DNA from: an uncultured Actinomycetes bacterium | GTDB taxonomy: Bacteria > Actinomycetota > Actinomycetes > S36-B12 | Reading direction: 5' to 3' | Length of the DNA: 5,237 bases | NCBI GenBank assembly: GCA_903848435.1 | Contig: CAINGG010000541.1 | Span: 1-5,237 of the forward strand | In this document: piece after piece, positions 1 to 5,237 of the stretch | How positions within the stretch are numbered: position 1 is the first letter of the stretch | How the letters are laid out: each line of letters opens with the position of its first letter | Made by a program: the position numbers and the translations under genes | Notes under the pieces: model-generated | Told to the model about the DNA's origin: nothing | Database searches by the model: none | Seen by the model: only the letters and a program-made list of their open reading frames with translations

Positions 1-573
1 GCGACCCTGCGGGGCCCCAAGCTCATCGGGCGGATTGGCCTGGTGCCGCAGGACTCATCCGACCTGCTCAGCCGCGACAGCGTCGCAGCCGAGTGCCGAG
101 ACGCCGATCGCGATGCCGGCTGTGCCGACGGCAGCACGGCGGCGCTGCTCGCCGAACTCGCACCTGAGATCCAGGGCGACACACACCCCCGCGACCTGTC
201 CGAGGGTCAACGACTCGCCCTCGCTCTCGCCATCGTTCTGGTCGCCGAGCCGGCAGTGCTCCTGCTCGACGAGCCAACGCGCGGACTGGACTACCCCACC
301 AAGGCCAGGCTGGGGCGTGTCCTGCGCGGCCTCGCGGCTCGCGGGCATGCCGTCGTCATCGCGACGCACGATGTCGAACTCGCGGCCGACGTGGCCACGC
401 GCGTCGTCGTGCTGGCCGACGGCGAGGTCGTTGCCGACGGCCCGACCCCGAAGATCGTGGTCGGATCGCCGCTCTTCGCCCCGCAGGTCGCCAAGGTGCT
501 GGCTACCCGCCCCGGTGAGTCCGTGCCCTTGACCGTGCCGGCTGTCGCCGCGGCATTGGGGGTGGCCGGATGA
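1..573 (+). CDS. ECF-type ABC transporter ATP-binding protein, C-terminal part (5' end outside window)
   Basis: This is the ATP-hydrolysing subunit of an energy-coupling factor importer, acting on the cytoplasmic face of the membrane. The frame is open from base 1 and gives 190 residues ending at TGA 571-573. Seen in order: Q-loop GLVPQD (residues 13-18), ABC signature DLSEGQR (65-71, a variant of LSGGQ), Walker B VLLLDEP (86-92), D-loop GLD (95-97) and the switch histidine in ATHD (H123). The Walker A P-loop must lie upstream of the window. About 40 residues follow the nucleotide-binding fold, including SPLFAPQVAKVL, a tail I associate with actinobacterial ECF ATPases that often carry two ATPase halves in one chain. 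Whether this is such a double protein cannot be seen here. The stop overlaps the start of the S-component gene by 4 bases (ATGA), which supports a shared transporter operon. The substrate is inferred from neighbours only. Confidence 0.93.
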   Translation, partial: ATLRGPKLIGRIGLVPQDSSDLLSRDSVAAECRDADRDAGCADGSTAALLAELAPEIQGDTHPRDLSEGQRLALALAIVLVAEPAVLLLDEPTRGLDYPTKARLGRVLRGLAARGHAVVIATHDVELAADVATRVVVLADGEVVADGPTPKIVVGSPLFAPQVAKVLATRPGESVPLTVPAVAAALGVAG

Positions 574-1406
574 ACCGCGCCCTGCCCATGGGGCCGTGGT
601 CCTGGGCGGCCGTGGCATTGGCCACCGTCGTCGGGCTTCTCGCCTTCGGGTGGCCCTTCCTCGCCGAGCCCGGCTCTGCCGCCGTGGCGCACGCATCCGA
701 TGCGCCGTGGATCTTCGCCGCCGTGATCCCGCTCGTGCTGCTCGTCGTCCTCGCGCAGATCGCCGAGGGAGGCATGGACGCCAAGTCGATCGCGATCCTC
801 GGCGTGCTCGCCGCCGTCGTCACCGCTTTGCGTCCGCTGGGCGCGGGCACCGCGGGTCTCGAGCCGATCTGGTTCGTCATCGTGCTCGGCGGCCGCGCAC
901 TGGGGCCTGGCTTCGGCTTCGCGCTCGGTTCGCTATCGCTGGCATCGTCCGCGCTGATCACCGGTGGCGTCGGGCCGTGGCTGCCCTTCCAGATGATCGC
1001 CGCCGCCTGGGTCGGATGCGTCGCCGGGCTGCTGCCCCCCATGCGCGGCAAGGCGGAGATCGCGATGCTCGCGGCCTACGGCATGGTCGCCTCCATGGCC
1101 TACGGCCTGGTGATGAACCTGTGGTTCTGGCCCTTCCTCAGCGGCATGGAGGCCACGGCCTACGCCGACGGCATCATGTTCGACCCGGGCGCCCCGGTCT
1201 CCGACAACCTCGCCCGATGGCTCGCGTTCACGCTGGTGACGTCGCTGGGCTGGGACATCCCGCGCGGCATATTGACCGCCGTGCTCATCGTCCTCGTCGG
1301 ACGCCCGGTGCTCAACGCCCTGCGGCGCACCGCGCGGCGCGCGAACTTCGCTCCCGCTGTCGAGTTCGTCAGCCCGCCGCCGGCCTTGGCCGAGAGTCGG
1401 CGCTGA
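570..1406 (+). CDS. ECF transporter substrate-binding S component, probably for a corrinoid (CbrT-like)
   Basis: This 278-residue, very hydrophobic protein is a substrate-specificity (S) subunit of an ECF importer. About six or seven membrane segments are apparent, roughly at residues 10-31, 46-65, 72-90, 98-120, 136-156, 164-186 and 215-245, followed by a basic, hydrophilic tail. The family hallmarks are an AEGGMDAK loop (65-72), RPLGAGTAG (88-96), GGRALGPGFGF (107-117) and GGVGPWLPFQM (132-142). I recognise these from actinobacterial S components. ATG at 570 overlaps the ATPase stop (ATGA), with a G-rich stretch at 558-562 as a possible ribosome site. It sits between the ECF ATPase and cobU-cobT-cobS, so cobalamin, cobinamide or another cobamide precursor is the likeliest cargo, as for CbrT proteins. 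That assignment rests on context. Cobalt or a lower-ligand base are alternatives. The T component (EcfT) is not in the window and probably lies upstream. Confidence 0.88.
   Translation: MNRALPMGPWSWAAVALATVVGLLAFGWPFLAEPGSAAVAHASDAPWIFAAVIPLVLLVVLAQIAEGGMDAKSIAILGVLAAVVTALRPLGAGTAGLEPIWFVIVLGGRALGPGFGFALGSLSLASSALITGGVGPWLPFQMIAAAWVGCVAGLLPPMRGKAEIAMLAAYGMVASMAYGLVMNLWFWPFLSGMEATAYADGIMFDPGAPVSDNLARWLAFTLVTSLGWDIPRGILTAVLIVLVGRPVLNALRRTARRANFAPAVEFVSPPPALAESRR
1392..1396 (+). promoter_or_regulatory. Possible ribosome binding site for the MBL-CobU gene
   Basis: GAGAG lies 9 bases before the ATG at 1406, inside the end of the S-component gene. It is the most purine-rich Shine-Dalgarno-like stretch near any start in this operon and supports the ATG at 1406, which also begins exactly at the first strand of the metallo-beta-lactamase fold (MEVLLLGTG). 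It is a weak match, and re-initiation after the overlapping TGA (1404-1406) may matter more. Confidence 0.35.
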
Positions 1407-2803
1407 TGGAGGTCCTGCTCCTGGGCACCGGTGCGGCCGACGGATGGCCGAGCCCGTTCTGCCGCTGCCTGTCCTGCGACGACGCACGTACGCGCGGCGA
1501 GGTCCGACTGCCCACCGCGGCACTGCTCGGCGATCACGTGCTCATCGACGCCGGGCCGGCCGTGCCCGGCGCTGTCGCACGCGCGGGGCGCTCGCTCCGC
1601 GAGGTGCACCACATCGTCGTCACCCACGCGCACCCCGACCACCTTGACCCCGCGCTGCTCCTGTGGCTGTCGTGGAATCCCACGCCGCACACCGTGCACG
1701 TCTGGGGCCCCTCGTCGGTCGCGGAGGCCTGCCGCCACTGGATCGGTCCGGCTACTCCCGTGGAGTTCCACGACATCGGACCCGGCGACAAGATCACCCT
1801 CGACACCCCCGACGGCCTGTGGCGCGCGCACGTGCACGCGGCGGCGCACGATGCCGAACCATTCGGCGGCAGCCCCGATGCGCTCGCGGCGGATGCCGTG
1901 GTTCTCGAGATCGTCGATGCGCATGGCGCGCGCCTGCTCTATCTCACCGACACCGGGCCGCTGCCGCAGGCGACGCTCGCCAGCCTGCGCGATGCCAGTG
2001 CTGACATCGTCCTCATCGAGGAGACGTTCGGCGATCACATCGACCACCGCACCGGCCACCTTGACCTGGCCACGCTTCCGTCGACTCTCGGCGCCCTGCG
2101 AGCCGCCCATGCCATCGCGCCGGGAGCCAACGTCATCGCCGTGCACCTCAGTCACCACAACCCGCCCGTCGAGGTGTTGCGCGCGCGGCTGGCCGACATC
2201 GGCGTTCGACTGGTCGACGACGGCACCGTCATCGGGCGTCCGACGCGCACGTTGATCCTGGGCGGCGCGCGCTCGGGCAAGTCCGCCGAGGCCGAGCGGC
2301 GAGCCTTGCGCTTCACCGATGTCGTGTACGTCGCAACCGCGGCCCCGCGTCCCGGCGATGCGGAGTGGGCCGAGCGAATTGCACACCATCAAGCACGTCG
2401 CCCCACCGGATGGGCCACCGTCGAGGGCCACGCCCGGTTGACGCAGGCACTGCGGGCCGCGACCGCACGGCAGGCGATCGTCATCGACTGCCTCACCCTG
2501 TGGCTGACCGGCGTCCTCGACGAAGCAGCCGAGCACGGCGACTGGGATGCGGTCGATCGAGCCCTTCTCGCGGCAGCGGCTGAGTCGGCCGCCAAGGACC
2601 TGGTCGACGCCATCGCCCACTGCCCCGCGACCGTGCTCATCGTCAGCAACGAACTCGGCATGGGCATCGTGCCGATGTCCGCATCGTCTCGGCTGTTCGT
2701 CGACCTGATCGGCCGGCTTCACCAGCAGGTGAGCGCGGTGTGCGACGAGACGATCCTCATGGTGGCCGGACGCCCCCTGCTCATGGACGGCGGGCGCGCA
2801 TGA
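1406..2803 (+). CDS. cobU: PhnP-like metallo-hydrolase fused to CobU (adenosylcobinamide kinase / adenosylcobinamide-phosphate guanylyltransferase)
   Basis: This 465-residue protein has two domains. Residues 279-465 (187 residues, close to a stand-alone CobU of about 180) form the cytoplasmic enzyme that phosphorylates adenosylcobinamide and then transfers GMP from GTP to give adenosylcobinamide-GDP. Seen: P-loop GGARSGKS (286-293), IAHHQARRP (325-333) with H327 aligning to the guanylylated His46 of Salmonella CobU, DCLTLWLTG (361-369), and SNELGMGIVP (414-423). Residues 1-277 form a metallo-beta-lactamase-fold hydrolase resembling PhnP, the cyclic-phosphate phosphodiesterase. It has LLGTGAADG (5-13), a CxCxxC cluster (C19, C21, C24), D48, THAHPDH (73-79), H148, D182, GHLD (217-220) and HLSHH (247-251). 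All metal ligands expected for a working enzyme appear present. The domains join with almost no linker. The start at 1406 overlaps the previous stop (TGATG), and the stop overlaps cobT (ATGA). The CobU function is firm. The hydrolase substrate is unknown. Confidence 0.95.
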   Translation: MEVLLLGTGAADGWPSPFCRCLSCDDARTRGEVRLPTAALLGDHVLIDAGPAVPGAVARAGRSLREVHHIVVTHAHPDHLDPALLLWLSWNPTPHTVHVWGPSSVAEACRHWIGPATPVEFHDIGPGDKITLDTPDGLWRAHVHAAAHDAEPFGGSPDALAADAVVLEIVDAHGARLLYLTDTGPLPQATLASLRDASADIVLIEETFGDHIDHRTGHLDLATLPSTLGALRAAHAIAPGANVIAVHLSHHNPPVEVLRARLADIGVRLVDDGTVIGRPTRTLILGGARSGKSAEAERRALRFTDVVYVATAAPRPGDAEWAERIAHHQARRPTGWATVEGHARLTQALRAATARQAIVIDCLTLWLTGVLDEAAEHGDWDAVDRALLAAAAESAAKDLVDAIAHCPATVLIVSNELGMGIVPMSASSRLFVDLIGRLHQQVSAVCDETILMVAGRPLLMDGGRA

Positions 2804-3906
2804 GCACGGGCGATGCGCTGGTGGATATCGCCGCGCAGATCGAATCGCCCGATCGACAGATCGCGCAATCGGCAGCCGACCGCTGGGATTCGCTCACCAA
2901 GCCCCAGGGCGCACTGGGGCGCCTCGAAGCCCTGGGCACCTGGTGGGCCTCCGTGAGCGGACAGTGCCCGCCAGCGCCTCCCGCGCGACCGACCCTGGTG
3001 ATCATCGCCGGAGACCACGGTGTCGCTCGCACCGCGCGCACCTCGGCCTACCCGCCGGAAGTGACGGCACAGATGGTGCGCACTTTCCTGTCGGAGCGAG
3101 CGGCGGCGAATGCGCTCGCTCGCAGCGTCGGCGCCCGGGTGCGCGTCGTGGACCTCGGCGTCGATGCCGATCCGGCCTACGCCGACGACCTCGCCCCCGA
3201 TGTCACCCGCTACCGCGTGCGGCGTGCCAGCGGCTCGATCGACCGCGAGGATGCGATGACCGGGGCAGAAGCCCAGCAGGCCTTCGACGCCGGCGTCGCG
3301 ATCGCCGACGACGAGATCGATGCAGGGGCCGATCTGATCATCATCGGCGACATGGGCATCGGCAACACCACGAGCGCCTCGGCGATCGTGGGCCTGCTCG
3401 GGCCCGCAGACGCCATCGCCGTGGTGGGCCGCGGCACCGGTATCGACGATGAGACGTGGATGCGCAAGTGCGCAGCCGTGCGCGACGCCATGCGCCGGGG
3501 CAAGGAGTTGAAGGCGTCGCCGCTGGAGCTCTTGGCGACGATCGGCGGCCCGGACATCGCGGCCATGGTCGGCATGCTCCTGCGGTGTGCGCAACGCCGT
3601 ACGCCCGTCATCCTCGACGGCACGGTGTCGACAGCTGCCGCACTCATCGCCCATCGCGCGGCCTATCGCGCGCGCGACTGGTGGCAGGCGGGGCACCGCT
3701 CGACGGAGCCGGCGCACACGACCGCACTCGGGCGGCTCGACCTGACGCCGCTTCTTGAGCTCGACATGCGCCTGGGCGAGGGCACCGGGGCACTCCTGGC
3801 CATCCCGCTGATCGCCGCCAGCGCCGCTGCACTTGGCGAGATGCTGACCTTCGAGGAGGCCGGCGTCGCCACCTCGGGCGATCAGATCGCCGACAACGCG
3901 ACATGA
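2800..3906 (+). CDS. cobT: Nicotinate-nucleotide--dimethylbenzimidazole phosphoribosyltransferase
   Basis: CobT transfers phosphoribose from nicotinate mononucleotide to 5,6-dimethylbenzimidazole (or a related base), making alpha-ribazole 5'-phosphate for the lower ligand of cobamides, in the cytoplasm. The 368-residue length is normal for the family. Seen: RWDSLTKPQGALGRLE (28-43), AGDHGV (70-75), GDMGIGNTTSA (183-193), VVGRGTG (208-214), IGGPDIAAMVG (248-258), VILDGTVS (270-277), AGHRSTEPAH (297-306) and LGEGTGA (325-331). Here E327 matches the catalytic base Glu317 of Salmonella CobT. Salmonella has Glu in GEMGIGNTT where this protein has D184, a conservative change. An upstream in-frame ATG at 2740 would add 20 residues rich in Arg, lying inside cobU. 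I chose ATG 2800 because it overlaps the cobU stop (ATGA) like the other genes and starts near the family's usual N-terminus. It is flanked by cobU and cobS, giving a complete nucleotide-loop set. Confidence 0.97.
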   Translation: MSTGDALVDIAAQIESPDRQIAQSAADRWDSLTKPQGALGRLEALGTWWASVSGQCPPAPPARPTLVIIAGDHGVARTARTSAYPPEVTAQMVRTFLSERAAANALARSVGARVRVVDLGVDADPAYADDLAPDVTRYRVRRASGSIDREDAMTGAEAQQAFDAGVAIADDEIDAGADLIIIGDMGIGNTTSASAIVGLLGPADAIAVVGRGTGIDDETWMRKCAAVRDAMRRGKELKASPLELLATIGGPDIAAMVGMLLRCAQRRTPVILDGTVSTAAALIAHRAAYRARDWWQAGHRSTEPAHTTALGRLDLTPLLELDMRLGEGTGALLAIPLIAASAAALGEMLTFEEAGVATSGDQIADNAT

Positions 3907-4703
3907 GCGGCCTGCGGCTGGCGATCGGCACCTTCACCATCGTGCCCGCGGGGATGCCCGCGCGCGTCGACCGCGCTGCCGCGCGCACCGCGATGCTGTT
4001 GGCCCCGCTCATCGGCGTGATCCTCGGCGCACTAGCGGCACTGATCCTGTGGGCGGTCCGCTCGGCGACGGGCGCGGCATACGGCAATCTCCTAGGTGCT
4101 GCACTCGCCATTGGCTTCCTTGCCTATGCCACGCGCGCCCTGCACCTGGACGGCCTCGCCGACACGGCTGACGCACTCGGCAGCGGGCGACGCGGCGACG
4201 CCGCACTCGACATCGCGCGCCGAGGTGACGTGGGGCCCTTCGGCGTCGCGACGCTCGTGCTCGTCCTCGTGATCGACGTCACCTCGCTAGCGTCGGCCGC
4301 ATCCGCGCATCACGGCACGGTGGCCATCGTGATCGCGGTCGCCACCGGTCGGCTAGCCGCAACCTGGGCGTGTGCGCGCGGCATACCTGCTGCGCGCCCC
4401 GACGGCCTCGGCGCCCTGGTCGCCGGCACGGTGCCGCGCATCGCTGCGCTCGCATGGACGGTCGCGCTGCTGGGACTGGCGGTCGGCCTCGCCTGGCTCG
4501 ACGACGACCGCACCCTGCGTGCTGTGCTCGCGGCTCCCGTGGCCGTGGTGGTGGCCCTCGCGGTGGCGATGCTCCTCGTGCGGCGAGCCGTGCGGCGCCT
4601 GGGCGGGATCACCGGCGATGTCCTGGGCGCAGGAGTCGAGGCAGCCACCGTCGCCTGCCTCGTGGCCTACGCGATCGGGGTCGGCACTACGGTCGGCGCA
4701 TGA
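3903..4703 (+). CDS. cobS: Adenosylcobinamide-GDP ribazoletransferase (cobalamin synthase)
   Basis: CobS is the membrane-embedded enzyme that joins adenosylcobinamide-GDP (product of CobU) with alpha-ribazole or its phosphate (product of CobT), releasing GMP and giving adenosylcobalamin or adenosylcobalamin 5'-phosphate. The 266-residue length is typical. The family's acidic, Mg-binding motif is plain at residues 80-94 (LHLDGLADTADALGS, with D83, D87 and D90), followed by ARRGDVGPFG (105-114) and the C-terminal GGITGDVLGA (234-243). The N-terminus SGLRLAIGTFTIVP is also typical. Hydrophobic segments are visible near residues 31-52, 62-77, 113-133, 138-158, 180-199, 207-226 and 244-262. ATG 3903 overlaps the cobT stop (ATGA), and no good ribosome site precedes it, so translation is probably coupled to cobT. 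Its own stop overlaps the next start in the same way. Confidence 0.96.
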   Translation: MSGLRLAIGTFTIVPAGMPARVDRAAARTAMLLAPLIGVILGALAALILWAVRSATGAAYGNLLGAALAIGFLAYATRALHLDGLADTADALGSGRRGDAALDIARRGDVGPFGVATLVLVLVIDVTSLASAASAHHGTVAIVIAVATGRLAATWACARGIPAARPDGLGALVAGTVPRIAALAWTVALLGLAVGLAWLDDDRTLRAVLAAPVAVVVALAVAMLLVRRAVRRLGGITGDVLGAGVEAATVACLVAYAIGVGTTVGA

Positions 4704-5237
4704 CACTGCGCCAGACTCCCCTTCACTCCCGGCATGCCGCCCTCGGCGCCAAGATGGCCGACTTCGGCGGGTGGGACATGCCGATCGAGTACGCCGGCAC
4801 CGTCGCCGAGCACACCGCTGTGCGCGAGGACGTCGGAGTCTTCGACGTGTCCCACATGGGCTACACCGAGGTCACCGGGCCCGGCGCTATCGCGTGGCTC
4901 AACACGGTCCTCGCCATCGACATCGCCGACACCCTCAGCCCCCAAGCCGCAGAAGGGGCTTACCTCGATCTGTGGGTGGATGGCGAACTCAGCTACCGCA
5001 TCAAACCCAGCCGCGCCGTGAACAAGGTGCGTGAGCGCCAGCACGAAGGCGGTGTGTTCAGCGGCGACAGCCAGGAACCGCTCTACGGACCCACCTACCT
5101 GCCCCGCAAATTCAAGTGCGCGGTGACGGTTCCCGGTGATAACTCCGTCGATCTGCTCACCCAGGACATCGGCCTGGTGGCCTTCGCCGATGCCAATGGC
5201 GCCTTGCGCGGCTGCAACGTGTATGTGGGTGGTGGCA
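4700..5237 (+). CDS. Chimeric open frame: GcvT (aminomethyltransferase) N-terminus running into sulfite reductase; 3' end outside window
   Basis: ATG 4700 overlaps the cobS stop (ATGA) and opens a frame with no stop to the window end (179 residues). Residues 1 to about 80 are the N-terminus of GcvT, the tetrahydrofolate-dependent T-protein of the glycine cleavage system: [20 protein letters not shown] (6-25), MPIEY (27-31), EHTAVRE (37-43) and FDVSHMG (48-54). From about residue 82 the homology changes to a siroheme sulfite reductase. The rest of GcvT, including the conserved GG-DDL acidic region that normally follows, is missing. So is the N-terminal domain of the reductase. The product could not perform either reaction as read. 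gcvT near cobT-cobS is a known actinobacterial neighbourhood (as in Mycobacterium tuberculosis), so the GcvT end is probably native. The most likely cause is a chimeric join in the DNA record. A genuine recombination or deletion is the alternative. Confidence 0.85.
   Translation, partial: MTLRQTPLHSRHAALGAKMADFGGWDMPIEYAGTVAEHTAVREDVGVFDVSHMGYTEVTGPGAIAWLNTVLAIDIADTLSPQAAEGAYLDLWVDGELSYRIKPSRAVNKVRERQHEGGVFSGDSQEPLYGPTYLPRKFKCAVTVPGDNSVDLLTQDIGLVAFADANGALRGCNVYVGGG
4931..4960 (+). other. Breakpoint between gcvT-derived and sulfite reductase-derived sequence
   Basis: Protein similarity switches from GcvT to sulfite reductase within residues 78-87 ([10 protein letters not shown]). The run LSPQA could belong to either parent: GcvT proteins commonly have a (S/P)-P-G-Q-A-Q-Y stretch here, and sulfite reductases have a (S/T)-P-Q-(T/A)-x-A-Y stretch before the (L/I)W(V/L)DGE strand. 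A short shared sequence around ctcagcccc (4934-4942) may therefore mark the join. Codon choice changes at the same place: A/T-ending codons are 7 of 81 before residue 82 and 23 of 98 after it. The exact base cannot be fixed without parent sequences. Confidence 0.7.
4943..5237 (+). pseudogene. Ferredoxin-type sulfite reductase (siroheme) internal fragment, both ends missing
   Basis: Residues 82-179 of the chimeric frame match the middle of assimilatory sulfite reductase, which reduces sulfite to sulfide using siroheme and a 4Fe-4S cluster. Seen: [10 protein letters not shown] (87-96), [14 protein letters not shown] (126-139), [20 protein letters not shown] (141-160) and the glycine run NVYVGGG (173-179), after which the family usually reads MGRTH. 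Escherichia coli CysI and plant SiR have the same order of motifs. The insertion [18 protein letters not shown] (97-114) and the [13 protein letters not shown] wording are closest, from memory, to sulfite reductases of picocyanobacteria such as Synechococcus or Cyanobium, not to the actinobacterial SirA type. The cluster-binding cysteines would lie beyond the window. Codons GAA, GAT, AAA and GGT are more frequent than in the GcvT part, fitting a different source genome. Confidence 0.8.

Noticed and set aside
196..213. Non-canonical ABC signature LSEGQ
   Set aside because: It is a common variant of LSGGQ, and the Q-loop, Walker B and switch His are normal, so there is no sign of an inactive ATPase.
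596..1405. Upstream extension of the CobU frame to an ATG at 596, giving a 735-residue protein
   Set aside because: The extra 270 residues lie entirely over the S-component gene in another frame and are Arg-rich, low-complexity sequence typical of a shadow frame. The recognisable fold starts exactly at ATG 1406.
1160..2722. 520-codon open frame on the minus strand
   Set aside because: It lies opposite the S component and MBL-CobU, whose motifs are unmistakable. Its translation has no recognisable domain. Long antisense frames are common in high-GC actinobacterial DNA.
2740..2799. Longer CobT start at ATG 2740
   Set aside because: It would overlap cobU by 64 bases and add an Arg-rich stretch not expected in CobT. 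ATG 2800 gives the ATGA overlap seen at most other junctions.
2252..2803. Separate CobU gene starting internally at TTG 2252
   Set aside because: The frame is continuous with the hydrolase and has no stop between. No convincing ribosome site precedes the TTG. A single fused product is simpler, although internal initiation cannot be excluded.
3346..3378. CobT has Asp at the Glu174 position of Salmonella CobT (GDMGIGNTT for GEMGIGNTT)
   Set aside because: The change is conservative, and all other active-site motifs including E327 are intact, so it does not suggest a lost or new activity.
4700..5237. Interpreting the GcvT-sulfite reductase frame as a new bifunctional enzyme
   Set aside because: Both partners lack essential parts (GcvT beyond about residue 80, the N-terminal domain of the reductase), and codon use changes at the join. 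A chimera explains this better.
1..5237. Search for a cobalamin riboswitch, tRNA, CRISPR, insertion sequence, terminator or repeat array
   Set aside because: Coding sequence is continuous with no intergenic gaps, and no such structure was recognised by eye. Any riboswitch or promoter would lie upstream of the window.

Overview
The window is a dense, single-strand stretch of high-GC DNA with strongly G/C-biased third codon positions. It suggests an actinobacterium (Actinomycetota). The protein families, a tandem-type ECF ATPase tail, an N-terminally extended CobU and a gcvT gene beside cobT-cobS all fit that group. I cannot place it more finely from sequence alone.

Layout, all on the + strand with no intergenic space: (1) positions 1-573, the C-terminal part of an ECF-type ABC transporter ATPase; (2) 570-1406, an ECF membrane S component; (3) 1406-2803, a fusion of a PhnP-like metallo-beta-lactamase-fold hydrolase to CobU; (4) 2800-3906, CobT; (5) 3903-4703, CobS; (6) 4700-5237, an open frame that starts as the glycine-cleavage T-protein GcvT and, from about position 4940, continues in frame as a ferredoxin-type sulfite reductase, running off the window end. 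Adjacent genes overlap by 1 or 4 bases (ATGA or TGATG), so genes 1-5 look like one translationally coupled operon. No promoter, riboswitch, terminator, RNA gene, repeat array or mobile element was seen.

Genes 1-5 read as a cobamide salvage and nucleotide-loop assembly unit. The ECF transporter probably imports a corrinoid. CobU phosphorylates and GDP-activates adenosylcobinamide. CobT makes alpha-ribazole phosphate from the lower-ligand base. CobS, in the membrane, joins the two halves. No CobC-type phosphatase is visible. The PhnP-like domain fused to CobU keeps a full set of metal-binding residues and is the most interesting candidate for an unassigned step in this pathway.

The last gene needs caution. 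The GcvT part matches the actinobacterial context, but the sulfite reductase part looks cyanobacterial-like and has visibly different codon use. The best explanation is a chimeric join (assembly or amplification artefact), not a new bifunctional enzyme, although a real recombination event cannot be excluded from the sequence alone.
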